From Kiloniellales bacterium (lineage in GTDB: Bacteria > Pseudomonadota > Alphaproteobacteria > Kiloniellales > JAKSDN01), in NCBI GenBank assembly GCA_030064845.1, contig JASJEC010000071.1, forward strand, positions 1 to 38,553: DNA of 38,553 bases, written 5' to 3'. Below are positions 1 to 8,030 of this stretch, piece by piece. A program made the position numbers and the translations under genes. The notes below the pieces were generated by a model. The model was not told the DNA's origin. It made no database searches and was given only the letters and a program-made list of their open reading frames with translations. Position 1 is the stretch's first letter. The number at the start of each line of letters is the position of its first letter.

Positions 1-1156
1 GCCCCTGGCGCAGCATGGTCAGGCCGGTCGGGCTGCCGCCGTCGTGGTACTCGCTGATGACGGGGCGCTCGGGCTCGGGCTCGGCCGCGAAGTCCTGGAG
101 CGGCCGGCCCTCCCAGGGCTCGACCGCCGCGCAGGGGCCGGGCGTCACCGCCCGCTCGACGGTGGCCGCCAGGTCGTTCAGCGACACCGGCGTCTGGTTT
201 ACGCCGGCCGGGATGCCGGGCCCGGCCAGGATCATCGGCACGGCCACCGAATCCTCGTACATCACCGACTTGGTCCAGAAGCCGTGCTCGCCCAGCATCT
301 CGCCGTGGTCGCTGGTGTAGACGACGGTGGTGCGTTCCGCCTGCCCCGACCCCTCCAGGGCCTCCAGGACCTGGCGGACGTTGTCGTCGAGGAAGGAGCA
401 GAGGCCGTAGTAGTTGCGCCGCGCCAGGACGCGGGCCTCGTCGTCCTCGAAGTAGTCGTCGTAGTCCCAGAAGCGGCGCATCTCGCGCAGCACGGGGTGG
501 TCGAGGGCGCCGTTGCGGGGCGGCGGCACGTCCCGCCCGGCGTAGAGATCGAAGAACACCTGGGGTGCCGTCAGGGGAAAGTGCGGGCTGACGAAGGACA
601 CAAAGAGCGCCCAGGGCTTGGCGCCGCCCGGACTATCGCGCAGCCAGGCGCAGGCCCGCTCGGTGATTCGGCGGTCGTAGCGCGTGTAGTCGCTCTCGCC
701 GGGCCCCAGCTCTCGGGCCAGCTCCACGGCCTCCGGGAAGGGCGGCAGGGTGTCGCGGATCAGGCTCTGGGACCAGCCCCGGCCGCCGTTGGCCAGGTAC
801 ATGGGCAGCAGCTCCTCGCTGAAGCCGTTGTCGTCCGCGCCGGAGCGGAAGTGCAGCTTGCCGATGGAGACCACGTGATGTCCGCGGCTCCGGAGCCTGT
901 GCATCCAGCTCTCGTGCTGGCCGTGGTAGGGCTCGGCCGAGGACCAGCAGCGGTGCCGGAAGACCGGTTGGCCGGTAGCCAGGCTCGCCCGCGCCGGGAT
1001 GCAGATCGGCGAGGGCGTATAGGCGCGGGCGAAGCGCTGGCCGCGCGCCGCCAGGCGGTCGAGCGTCGGCGTCCGCGCCAGGGGGTGGCCGTAGCAGCCG
1101 AGGGCCGAGCGGGCGTGCTCGTCGGACAGCAGGAACAGCAGGTTCGTGGCGGCCAT
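1..1156 (-). CDS. Type I sulfatase, choline-sulfatase-like (C-terminus cut by window edge)
   Basis: Formylglycine-dependent sulfatase that would hydrolyse a sulfate ester. 385 codons are visible and the frame is still open at base 1, so the C-terminus is missing. The modified cysteine is Cys52 in the context SPICIPARASLATG, fitting C-x-P-x-R. Asp12 (LLSDEH) and the later TSDHGEMLGEHGFW segment carry metal-ligand residues of the alkaline-phosphatase fold. The segment SIGKLHFRSG resembles the matching part of choline sulfatase BetC, but other sulfatases share it, so the substrate is uncertain. ATG at 1156 has AGGAG about 10 bases upstream. It follows the DUF1152 gene by 19 bases and the LysR gene is first in the run, so the three are probably one transcript. 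No signal peptide is visible, pointing to a cytoplasmic enzyme. Confidence 0.88.
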   Translation of the reverse strand, partial: MAATNLLFLLSDEHARSALGCYGHPLARTPTLDRLAARGQRFARAYTPSPICIPARASLATGQPVFRHRCWSSAEPYHGQHESWMHRLRSRGHHVVSIGKLHFRSGADDNGFSEELLPMYLANGGRGWSQSLIRDTLPPFPEAVELARELGPGESDYTRYDRRITERACAWLRDSPGGAKPWALFVSFVSPHFPLTAPQVFFDLYAGRDVPPPRNGALDHPVLREMRRFWDYDDYFEDDEARVLARRNYYGLCSFLDDNVRQVLEALEGSGQAERTTVVYTSDHGEMLGEHGFWTKSVMYEDSVAVPMILAGPGIPAGVNQTPVSLNDLAATVERAVTPGPCAAVEPWEGRPLQDFAAEPEPERPVISEYHDGGSPTGLTMLRQG

Positions 1157-1175
1157 GGCGCGTGTCTCCTGCGGT

Positions 1176-2156
1176 TCACAGGGGAATGGGAAGTCGCGGG
1201 CGGGGCTCCTGGGCCTCGCTGACCTCCGCGATGATGGCGTACGCGTGCTGGAACGACTGGGCGAACATCAGTTTCTCGGCAAAGGTCATGCGCTTCACGA
1301 CCTTTCCGGCTTCGTAGAACCAGTACTGCGGCATCAGGGGATTGATGAAGAGCTCCGAGCCCTCGGTCCGTTCGGTCGCGTGGTGGTCGCCGAAGGCGCC
1401 CTCGAGCGCGCTGACGATGGAGTTCATCACGATGCTCTTGTGCTCCGGCTGCTGCCGGTTGGCGAACGCGACGACATCGGCGAGCAGTCCGGCCTCCTCC
1501 GTGCCCGGCGTCAGGGAGATGCTGCCCAGGTAACCGCCGTCCCGAATCAGCTGAGCGGTGTTCTGCAGGAAGGAATGGTGCGAAACGCCGTGAAAATGGT
1601 CGATGCCGAAGCCGATGCAGGCCAGCATCGCCCGGTCGCCCGCCACGGAGTGCGCCGCCACGACGGAGACCGCGTCCTCGACGATGGTCCCCAGACCCGG
1701 TTCGTCCCCGAAGATGATGCTGTCCGTGCCGCCGTCGACAAGCAGAACCAGATCGATCCCGTGTTCGCCGATGATGTAGCGATAACCCTCGGCGACGGCG
1801 GCAGGGGCCGCCTTCTCGAAGGCGTAGATCGGCCAGGATACCCCGCGAAGCGCGAGCGACTCGTTCAACCATCGTTCCGGGAAGTAGCCCATGGGACTTG
1901 ATTGACGGTCTATGCGCCAGACGGCGGGTGGAATCCTCTCCGCACCGCTATGAGGCAGGGCGGTAAAGGAAAGGTTCGCCAGGACGACCTTCTTCCCGGC
2001 CTTGCGCAGTGTTTCGGCGATCGGCACGCCGGCATAGACGTCGAAACCGCCGCCGCAGCCCGCAACGAGGACGGACTCCGCGCCTTGCAACCGCTTCAAC
2101 GCCGGGATGGTAAGCACGGTCTTGCGGGCCGGTTCCTCGGTGATCGGGAGAGCCAC
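1176..2156 (-). CDS. DUF1152 family protein
   Basis: 326-residue protein of the DUF1152 family, recognised by the N-terminal glycine-rich segment VAGCGGGFDVYAGVP (about residues 31-45) and the acidic segment LLVDGGTDSIIFGDEPGLGT in the middle. The glycine-rich loop looks like a nucleotide or cofactor site, but the family has no established reaction that I can name. No signal peptide or membrane segment is visible. The start is GTG at 2156, one base after the TAG stop of the LysR gene, so translational coupling is likely. It lies between a LysR regulator and a sulfatase, which suggests a role with the same substrate; this is inference. Confidence 0.8.
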   Translation of the reverse strand: MALPITEEPARKTVLTIPALKRLQGAESVLVAGCGGGFDVYAGVPIAETLRKAGKKVVLANLSFTALPHSGAERIPPAVWRIDRQSSPMGYFPERWLNESLALRGVSWPIYAFEKAAPAAVAEGYRYIIGEHGIDLVLLVDGGTDSIIFGDEPGLGTIVEDAVSVVAAHSVAGDRAMLACIGFGIDHFHGVSHHSFLQNTAQLIRDGGYLGSISLTPGTEEAGLLADVVAFANRQQPEHKSIVMNSIVSALEGAFGDHHATERTEGSELFINPLMPQYWFYEAGKVVKRMTFAEKLMFAQSFQHAYAIIAEVSEAQEPRPRLPIPL

Positions 2157-2157
2157 A

Positions 2158-3063
2158 CTAGTCCCCTTGGAGCTGCGCCTTCAACCAGGCGCAGAAGGTC
2201 CGGGCCGCCGGGTTCATCCGGCCGTCGCGCGGCCCCAGGAGGTAATAGCCCTCGCGCGCCGGCACCTCGCCCTCGAACAGCCGGACCAGGGCGCCGGACG
2301 CGAGCGGCTCCTCGACCAGGAGGTGATGAGCCATGGCCACGCCGAGGCCGCGCTGGGCCAGGTTCAGCGTCAGGACATAGGTGTTGCAGGCGTGGTTGCG
2401 CCGGCCGCGCAGCGCGGCCGCGCCCTGGCTCGCCAGCCAGTGCTCCCAGTCGTAGAGCAGGCCGCTCAGGTGCAGCCAGGTTTCCCCCGACAGGTCTAGC
2501 GGCTTCGTGATCCGCCGCGCAACGGCGGGCGCCGCAACGGGAAAGATCCGGGCCTGGGTCAGCAGCTCGCCGGTCTCGCCGCGCCACTCGCCGCGGCCGA
2601 AGCGAACCTCCACGCTGCCAGGGCCGCCGGTGAAGTCGGCTTCCCACATGGTGGTCGAGAGGTTGACCTCGATCTCCGGGTGGGCCGCGAGGAAGGCCGG
2701 CAGCCGCGGCGTCAGCCAGAGCACGGAGAAGGCGTTGTTGGCCTTGATCTCGACGGTGTTCTCCGGGTTCGGCCCGAGAAAGCGGGCGGTGCCCCTGGCC
2801 AGCACCGCGAAGGCTTCGTGCACCGTCGGCAGATAGCCCAGGCCCGCCTCGGTCAGGATGAGAGAGCGCGCCCGGCGCAGGAACAGCGGCTGGCCGAGGA
2901 ACTGCTCCAGGGCCTTGATCTGCTGGCTGACCGCCGACTGGGTGACGCCGATCTCGGCCGCGGCGGCGGTGAAGCTGAGGTACCGGGCCGCGGCCTCGAA
3001 GGAACGCAGCCATTGCAGGGGCGGCAGGGCATTTCTCAGATTTCGGCTCCCTATCTCACCCAC
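2158..3063 (-). CDS. LysR-family transcriptional regulator (GcvA-like)
   Basis: About 301 residues. The N-terminal winged helix-turn-helix is clear (LPPLQWLRSFEAAARYLSFT, then EIGVTQSAVSQQIKALEQFL, about residues 13-60), followed by a periplasmic-binding-protein-like effector domain. The wording LPPLxxLRxFEAAARxLSFTxAA is typical of the GcvA subgroup. The start is unsure: GTG at 3063 has no clear Shine-Dalgarno sequence, and family members usually begin close to the LPPLQW segment. It is the first gene of a minus-strand run with DUF1152 and sulfatase and is divergent from the aldolase gene at 3179. The 17-bp palindrome at 3076-3092 lies between them, as expected for an autoregulated LysR protein controlling both directions. 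Confidence 0.88.
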   Translation of the reverse strand: MGEIGSRNLRNALPPLQWLRSFEAAARYLSFTAAAAEIGVTQSAVSQQIKALEQFLGQPLFLRRARSLILTEAGLGYLPTVHEAFAVLARGTARFLGPNPENTVEIKANNAFSVLWLTPRLPAFLAAHPEIEVNLSTTMWEADFTGGPGSVEVRFGRGEWRGETGELLTQARIFPVAAPAVARRITKPLDLSGETWLHLSGLLYDWEHWLASQGAAALRGRRNHACNTYVLTLNLAQRGLGVAMAHHLLVEEPLASGALVRLFEGEVPAREGYYLLGPRDGRMNPAARTFCAWLKAQLQGD

Positions 3064-3075
3064 CTAGAAGTGATA

Positions 3076-3092
3076 CATAAGTGAAACTTATG
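3076..3092. promoter_or_regulatory. Candidate LysR operator, perfect 7-bp-arm palindrome
   Basis: CATAAGTGAAACTTATG is a perfect inverted repeat (CATAAGT / ACTTATG, 3-base spacer). It contains the T-N11-A core of LysR-type operators (T3078, A3090). It sits 13 bases upstream of the GTG proposed for the LysR gene and 87 bases before the aldolase start. It is AT-rich in a GC-rich region, and both arms are exact. Confidence 0.6.
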
Positions 3093-3178
3093 GATTGGGT
3101 CAAGATTAGTCGTTTGCAGGCGGCGCGTGGCCGGCGCTAGCTTCGACTCGAAACATCGCTCCGTGTCGCGAGGTCGCC

Positions 3179-3961
3179 ATGGCCCGTCCGAACGTCCAAC
3201 CCCTGCCGAACCGCGGCGCCCAGCCGGATACCGAGGCCTTGCGCCGGGAGCTTGCGGCCGCCTTCCGCTGGGCCGCGCGCTTCGGCTACCACGAGGGCGT
3301 GGCCAATCACTTCAGCCTGGCGGTGAGCGAGGACGGCGGGGACTTTCTGGTCAATCCCTACGGTCGGCACTTCTCGCGCCTCAAGGCGAGCGACCTGCTG
3401 CTGCTCGACGCCGAGACCTCGGCTGCCGAGACTTCATCCGATGGGGCCGCCTTCCGGGTCGATCCCACGGCCTGGTGCATCCACGCGCCGATCCACCGCC
3501 TGGTGCCCCGGGCCCGCTGCCTCCTCCACGTCCACTCGAAGTACGCCACCGTGCTGACCTGCCTCAAGGACAGCAGCCTGCCGCCGATCGACCAGAACAC
3601 CATGCGCTTCTACGGCAAGGTCGCGGTCGACCAGGACTTCGAGGGCATGGCGCTGACCGAGGCCGAGGGCAACCGCCTGGCCGGGCTGCTCGGCGACAAG
3701 CCGGTGCTGCTGATGGGCAACCACGGCGTCATGGTGGCCGGTCCCACGGTCGCCCAGGCCTTCGACGATCTCTACTACTTCGAGCGCGCCTGCGAGACCC
3801 TGGTCACGGCTTACGCCACCGGCAAGGAGCTGCGCGTCGTCTCCGACACGGTCGCGCGCCAGACGGTCGCCGACTGGGAGAGCTACCCCGACCTTTCGGA
3901 CCGCCACTTCGCCGAACTGAAGGCCATCCTCGACGAGGAAGAGCCGGACTACAGGAACTAG
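3179..3961 (+). CDS. Class II aldolase/adducin family protein
   Basis: 260 residues of the zinc-dependent class II aldolase/adducin fold. Metal-binding histidines are visible as HVH at 117-119 (RCLLHVHSKYATVL) and His182 in MGNHGVMVAG. Related enzymes cleave sugar phosphates (fuculose- or ribulose-phosphate), act as decarboxylases or have unknown substrates; the sequence does not settle this. The ATG at 3179 follows GAGGTCGCC, an acceptable ribosome-binding site. It is the first gene of the plus-strand arm of a divergent locus with a LysR regulator. Length is near the family norm and no truncation is seen. Confidence 0.85.
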   Translation: MARPNVQPLPNRGAQPDTEALRRELAAAFRWAARFGYHEGVANHFSLAVSEDGGDFLVNPYGRHFSRLKASDLLLLDAETSAAETSSDGAAFRVDPTAWCIHAPIHRLVPRARCLLHVHSKYATVLTCLKDSSLPPIDQNTMRFYGKVAVDQDFEGMALTEAEGNRLAGLLGDKPVLLMGNHGVMVAGPTVAQAFDDLYYFERACETLVTAYATGKELRVVSDTVARQTVADWESYPDLSDRHFAELKAILDEEEPDYRN

Positions 3962-3989
3962 GTTGATGGTAAGGGGGTCTATAGTCGGC

Positions 3990-4073
3990 ACCGTCACCCT
4001 TCGACGAGCTCAGGGTGAGGGTAAGCTGTTTCAACAAAGTTCCCTCATGCTGAGCCTGTCGAAGCATGACGGT
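3990..4073. repeat. Dispersed palindromic intergenic repeat, family 1, copy A
   Basis: An 84-bp imperfect palindrome with ends ACCGTCA / TGACGGT and inner arms TTCGACGAGCTCAGG and CTGAGCCTGTCGAA. A related copy lies at 26401-26503. Sequences of this kind are common between genes in alphaproteobacteria. It occupies most of the gap between the aldolase and desaturase genes. Confidence 0.75.
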
Positions 4074-4100
4074 AATCAAGAGGCTCGATAGGACCTGGAC

Positions 4101-5072
4101 ATGACCGATGCCCTAGCCACCACGCCCGCGAGCTCGGGTGTCGACCTGGACAACAAGACCCTGAAGCAGCTGATGCGGCGCAGCGACCGGCCGGGGCTGA
4201 TCCACCTCGGCCTCTGGATCCTGCTGCTGGGCGCGAGCGGCGGCCTGCTCGCCGCCAGCCTCGGCACCTGGGCGGTCGTGCCGGCCATGCTGCTCTACGG
4301 CAGCGTGCTGACGGTGCCGGCCTACGCCTTCTCCCACGAGTGCGCCCACGGCACGGCCTTCCGGACCCGCCGGCTGAACGAGGCCGTGTTCTGGCTGACC
4401 TCGTTGATCTACATCCAGCCGCCGACCTTCCGCCGCTTCGCCCACGCGCGCCACCACACCTATACCTGGATTCGGGCCAAGGACGCCCAGATGCCCTTCG
4501 AGACACCGCTCACCCTGAGGGGCTGGCTCCTGGAGCTCTCCGACCTGGACCAGTACCGCTACGACTTCGGCCACCTGCTGCGCAACGCCGCCGGGCGTTT
4601 CGCGCCGGAGGTGGTCGACTTCACGCCGGCCTCGGAGCTGCCCAAGCTGCAGCGGGAGTCGCGGATCTTCCTCGCGGTCTACGGCGGCGGCGCGCTCGCC
4701 GCTCTGGCGGCCGGCGCCCTCTGGCCCCTGGTCTACCTCGTGATCCCCCGCCTGGTCGGCGGCGTGGTCATGCAGCTCTACACCATCATCCAGCACGCCG
4801 AGCTGGCCGAGGACCAGACCGACCTCACCAAGTCGACCCGCTCCTTCACGACCAACGCCTTCTCGCGCTTCCTCTACGCCAACATGTCCTACCACCTCGA
4901 GCACCACCTCTACCCCACCGTGCCGTTCCACGCCCTGCCGCGGCTGAACGCGGCCCTCGCCGATCAGCTGCCGGCGCCGAGCCGGGGCCTCCTGCGCACC
5001 AACCTCGAGGTGCTGCGGGCGATCCTCAGGCGCAGCCTCGGGCGCGAGCGCCTGCCGGTGGCCGGGACATGA
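4101..5072 (+). CDS. Membrane diiron fatty-acid desaturase/hydroxylase family (MocD-like)
   Basis: 323 residues with the three histidine clusters of integral-membrane diiron desaturases and hydroxylases: HECAH at 79-83, HARHH at 115-119 and HLEHH at 265-269. Hydrophobic helices at about 34-75 and 190-225 fit a membrane protein. It overlaps the following Rieske ferredoxin by four bases (ATGA), so the two are translationally coupled and the ferredoxin is the likely electron donor. This pairing recalls MocD/MocE of rhizopine catabolism, where a diiron oxygenase is served by a Rieske protein. Hydroxylation or oxidative demethylation of a small substrate is as plausible as lipid desaturation. Confidence 0.88.
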   Translation: MTDALATTPASSGVDLDNKTLKQLMRRSDRPGLIHLGLWILLLGASGGLLAASLGTWAVVPAMLLYGSVLTVPAYAFSHECAHGTAFRTRRLNEAVFWLTSLIYIQPPTFRRFAHARHHTYTWIRAKDAQMPFETPLTLRGWLLELSDLDQYRYDFGHLLRNAAGRFAPEVVDFTPASELPKLQRESRIFLAVYGGGALAALAAGALWPLVYLVIPRLVGGVVMQLYTIIQHAELAEDQTDLTKSTRSFTTNAFSRFLYANMSYHLEHHLYPTVPFHALPRLNAALADQLPAPSRGLLRTNLEVLRAILRRSLGRERLPVAGT

Positions 5073-5383
5073 GCGGCGACTGGCAGCCGGTCTGCGTGGC
5101 CGGCGAGATCGACGAGGAGGACGTCCTCGAATTCAAGCACGAGGGCCGGCGCTTCGCCGTCTACCGCCTGGCGGACGACCGCTACTACGCGACCGACGGG
5201 CTCTGCACCCACGAGAAGGTGCCGCTCAGTCGCGGCCTGGTGATCGACGACGTCATCGAGTGCCCGATGCACCAGGGCCGCTTTCACATTCCGAGCGGCG
5301 CGGCTCGGAGCGCGCCGGCCTGCATCGACCTCAAGACCTATCCGGTCAAGGTCGAGGGCGGGCAGGTCTACATCCAGGTCTAG
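5069..5383 (+). CDS. Rieske [2Fe-2S] ferredoxin, MocE-like
   Basis: 104-residue soluble Rieske ferredoxin. The cluster ligands are visible as C-x-H (GLCTHEKVPL, about Cys46 and His48) and C-x2-H (IECPMHQGRF, about Cys65 and His68). It begins MSGDWQPVCVAGEI, as in MocE and NirD-like ferredoxins. Its ATG at 5069 overlaps the stop codon of the desaturase gene. The expected role is electron delivery to the diiron centre of that enzyme. A ferredoxin reductase is not present nearby, so electrons must come from elsewhere in the cell. Confidence 0.92.
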   Translation: MSGDWQPVCVAGEIDEEDVLEFKHEGRRFAVYRLADDRYYATDGLCTHEKVPLSRGLVIDDVIECPMHQGRFHIPSGAARSAPACIDLKTYPVKVEGGQVYIQV

Positions 5384-5428
5384 GACGTGGTTGATCGTGC
5401 ATCCAAGACAAGACAACCTCTCTCTCCC

Positions 5429-5503
5429 GTCATTGCCGGACTCGATCCGGCAATCCAGGGGCGGCCGGCAACTCTGGATGCCCGGATCACGTCCGGGCAT
5501 GAC
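5429..5503. repeat. Dispersed palindromic intergenic repeat, family 2, copy A
   Basis: Begins GTCATTGCCGGACTCGATCC and ends CGGATCACGTCCGGGCATGAC, with internal CAATCCAGG and CTGGATGCCC. Each half is a hairpin. A second copy is at 19068-19155. The type is common in alphaproteobacterial intergenic DNA. Confidence 0.8.
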
Positions 5504-5556
5504 AAACAGTCAGTGACGGAGCTGCCCGACCCGAAACCATTAATGGCGCCGAACCC

Positions 5557-6828
5557 ATGAACGCCCCCAGCAAGCCCACGCAAGCGACACTCACCCTCGA
5601 GCAGGCCGCGGGCAAGACGCCGCCGGTGGTCCTGACCGATACCGAGGCCATGATCGACCTGGCCAAGCTGCGCCGCTACCGCCTAGGCCGCTTGCGCGCG
5701 CAGCTGGTCCGGCAGGACATCGCCGCCTGCGTGCTCTTCTCGCCGCTCTCGATCCGCTACGCGACTGGCGTGCGCAACTGCGCCCTGTTCCAGACCCATA
5801 TCCCCGCCGGCTACCTCTTCGTGCCGGCCGAGGGCCCGGTCGTGCTTTTCGACTCCGAGCCGGGACGCCTGACCGCCGCCGGCCTGGGCACGGTCGACGA
5901 GACCCGCGACGATCTCCTGCCGCTCTCCTTCATGTTCGCCGGGTCGCGCTACGGCGAGTGGGCCGGCAAGTGGGCGGCCCAGATGGACGACCTGGTGAAG
6001 CGCTACGGCGGCGGCAACAAGCGCCTGGCCGTGGAGCGCGCCGGCGCCGGCCCGACCCTGGCGCTCGAAGCCCTGGGCATCGAGGTCAAGGACGGCTCCG
6101 ACGTGATCGAGCCGGCGCGGGCGATCAAGTCGCCGGAGGAGATCCTCTGCATGAACCACGCCATCGCCGTGGCCGAGGACGGCATGGCACGGATGCGCGC
6201 GGCGCTGAAGCCGGGGATCAGCGAGGTCGAGCTCTGGGCCCTGCTCTGGCAGGCCAACGTCGAGGCCGGCGGCGACTGGATCGAGTGCCGCCTGCTGTCG
6301 TCCGGCGACCGGACCAATCCCTGGCAGCAGGAGGCCTCGAGCCGCCGGGTGCGCCCGGGCGAGCTGCTGTGCTTCGACACCGACATGATCGGCCCCTTCG
6401 GCTACGCCGCCGACATCTCGCGCGCCTACTTCTGCGGCCCCGGCAGGCCCTCGGCGCTGCAGCGCGAGCTCTACCGCCTGGCCCACGAGGAAGTGCACCA
6501 CAACATCGAATTGATGCGACCGGGCGCGAGCTTCCGCGAGATCGTCGAGAAGGCCTACGTGCGGCCGGAGATCTACCGCGCCCAGCACTACCCCGTGCTG
6601 GCCCACGGCATCGGCATGAGCGACGAGTGGCCGGCGATCTACTATCCCGAAGACGCGGCCTACGCCTACGAAGGCGTGCTCGAAGCCGGCATGACGATCT
6701 GCGTCGAGAGCTACATGGGCGCCGTCGGCGGCCCTGAAGGCGTCAAGCTGGAGCAGCAGATCCTGGTGACCGAGTCCGGGCCCATCGTGCTCAGCAAGTT
6801 CCCCTTCGAGGACGCGCTTCTGGAATAG
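5557..6828 (+). CDS. M24-family metalloenzyme, DddP-like (candidate DMSP lyase)
   Basis: 423 residues of the M24 (Xaa-Pro peptidase/creatinase) fold. Metal ligands are Asp274 and Asp276 (CFDTDMIG), Asp286 (AADISRAY), His350 (LAHGIGMSDEW), Glu384 (CVESYMG) and Glu399 (KLEQQIL). As I recall the DMSP lyase DddP, its ligands D295, D297, D307, H371, E406 and E421 and its catalytic D377 have almost the same spacing, and Asp356 here matches D377. Surrounding text is also close (WIECRLLSSGDRTNPW, HGIGMSDEWP). This makes it more DddP-like than peptidase-like. It follows the diiron oxygenase and Rieske genes by 173 bases that contain a repeat. A creatinase-like or peptidase role cannot be excluded. Confidence 0.75.
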   Translation: MNAPSKPTQATLTLEQAAGKTPPVVLTDTEAMIDLAKLRRYRLGRLRAQLVRQDIAACVLFSPLSIRYATGVRNCALFQTHIPAGYLFVPAEGPVVLFDSEPGRLTAAGLGTVDETRDDLLPLSFMFAGSRYGEWAGKWAAQMDDLVKRYGGGNKRLAVERAGAGPTLALEALGIEVKDGSDVIEPARAIKSPEEILCMNHAIAVAEDGMARMRAALKPGISEVELWALLWQANVEAGGDWIECRLLSSGDRTNPWQQEASSRRVRPGELLCFDTDMIGPFGYAADISRAYFCGPGRPSALQRELYRLAHEEVHHNIELMRPGASFREIVEKAYVRPEIYRAQHYPVLAHGIGMSDEWPAIYYPEDAAYAYEGVLEAGMTICVESYMGAVGGPEGVKLEQQILVTESGPIVLSKFPFEDALLE

Positions 6829-6854
6829 CGCGCGACCCCTCGCTCAACTGGCCC

Positions 6855-7721
6855 TCACCGCTCCACGGTCTTGCGGTAGAGGTGCCAGGTGGCGTGGCCC
6901 AGGATCGGCATGACCACGATCAGCCCGAGCAGCAGCGGCAGGGAGCCGATCACCAGCCCGGCGGCGACCACGAGGCCCCAGAGCGCGATCGGCACGGGGT
7001 TGGCGCGCGCGACGCGGAGCGATGTCCAGATCGCCGGGCCGATGCCCACGTCCCGGTCAAGCAGCAGCGGGAAGGAGACCACGCTGGTCGCCAGCACCAG
7101 GAGAGCGAAGAGGAATCCCACCCCCATGCCGACGACGATCATGGTCCAGCCAGCGCCGGTGGTGAAGACGTCGCCGAGGAAGGCCGCGAGCGAGGCCGGC
7201 GGCTCCGGTCCCAAGGTCTGCAGGTAGATCAGCTGCGCCATCCCCATCCAGGCCAGGAAGATCAGCGTGAGGACGAGGCCCAGAACCAGCACCGCGCCGA
7301 AGGCGGGCGAGCGCACGATGCCGAAGGCATCGCTCCAGCTCGCTTTCTGTCCCTGCTCACGGCGCCGGCTCATCTCGTAGAGCCCGACAGCCGCAACCGG
7401 GCCGAGCAGGGCGAAGCCGGAGATGATCGGGAACAGCAGCGGCACGAGATCGTAGTCGAAGGCGAAGCGGGCCAGGACCAGACCGCAGAGCGGATAGACG
7501 ACGCAGAGGAAGACCACGTCGGTCCGGCAGGCTCTGAAGTCCTCGACCCCCTTCTCGAGAACGGCCCTGATGTCGGCGATCTCGATCCGGCGGACAGCGG
7601 GCAGCTCGGCCCTCGTGTTCGCCTCGCTCCCGCCGAGGGAGCGAAAGACCGATGCCATATGATGGGCCGCGTGGCGCAACTGGTCTGTGCTCCACTCGGC
7701 GGGATTTCTGATGGTGGCCAT
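6855..7721 (-). CDS. DUF2189 integral membrane protein
   Basis: 288 residues. A soluble N-terminus of about 65 residues (VRRIEIADIRAVLEKGVEDF) is followed by about five to six hydrophobic segments near residues 68-90, 95-118, 138-165, 185-215 and 238-268. The segment between helices with EMSRRREQGQKASWSDAF is typical of DUF2189. Function is unknown; other members are found near respiratory and stress genes, but nothing in this sequence fixes a role. The ATG at 7721 is preceded by GGAGG at good spacing. It is convergent with the DddP-like gene, with 26 bases between the two stop codons and no clear terminator. Confidence 0.82.
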   Translation of the reverse strand: MATIRNPAEWSTDQLRHAAHHMASVFRSLGGSEANTRAELPAVRRIEIADIRAVLEKGVEDFRACRTDVVFLCVVYPLCGLVLARFAFDYDLVPLLFPIISGFALLGPVAAVGLYEMSRRREQGQKASWSDAFGIVRSPAFGAVLVLGLVLTLIFLAWMGMAQLIYLQTLGPEPPASLAAFLGDVFTTGAGWTMIVVGMGVGFLFALLVLATSVVSFPLLLDRDVGIGPAIWTSLRVARANPVPIALWGLVVAAGLVIGSLPLLLGLIVVMPILGHATWHLYRKTVER

Positions 7722-7889
7722 GGTCGTTCCTCCAGGTTGGGGTTGGAACGGCCGCGGTCTCCCCTTGCTTCAGCCTGCAGACAGGCACCTCGCGGGTTCC
7801 GCGGCCTGCCACGCCGAACATCCTACCACGGCGGGCAGAAGGCGTCTCTTCCCAACTCCCGACCCGGATACCGCGCGCGGCAGCGGCGC

Positions 7890-8030
7890 TAGAGCAGATC
7901 CGGGTTTGACTGAATCGCCATAGGCGATCCATCAAACCCGGTGAATCTGCTCCAAAACTAGGATGAAGAGCGGATTCACATGTTTAGTTGGAGACCACGA
8001 AGTGGTTCCATCTAAACATGATCCGCTCTA
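7890..8030. repeat. Double-hairpin TA-flanked element, copy 1
   Basis: A 137-bp core (7892-8028) flanked by TA on both sides, within CTAG at 7889-7892 and 8028-8031. Left hairpin: GAGCAGATCCGGGTTTGA pairs with TCAAACCCGG and ATCTGCTC. Right hairpin: AGAGCGGAT and CATGTTTAG pair with CTAAACATGATCCGCTCT around a GTGGT stem. The core has the same length as copy 2 at 13166-13306. The right edge supplies the TAG stop of the cyclase gene (8030-8028, minus strand). Confidence 0.85.

Noticed and set aside
5557..6828. Plain Xaa-Pro dipeptidase annotation
   Set aside because: The catalytic-region spacing and flanking text match DddP better; the peptidase call is kept only as an alternative.
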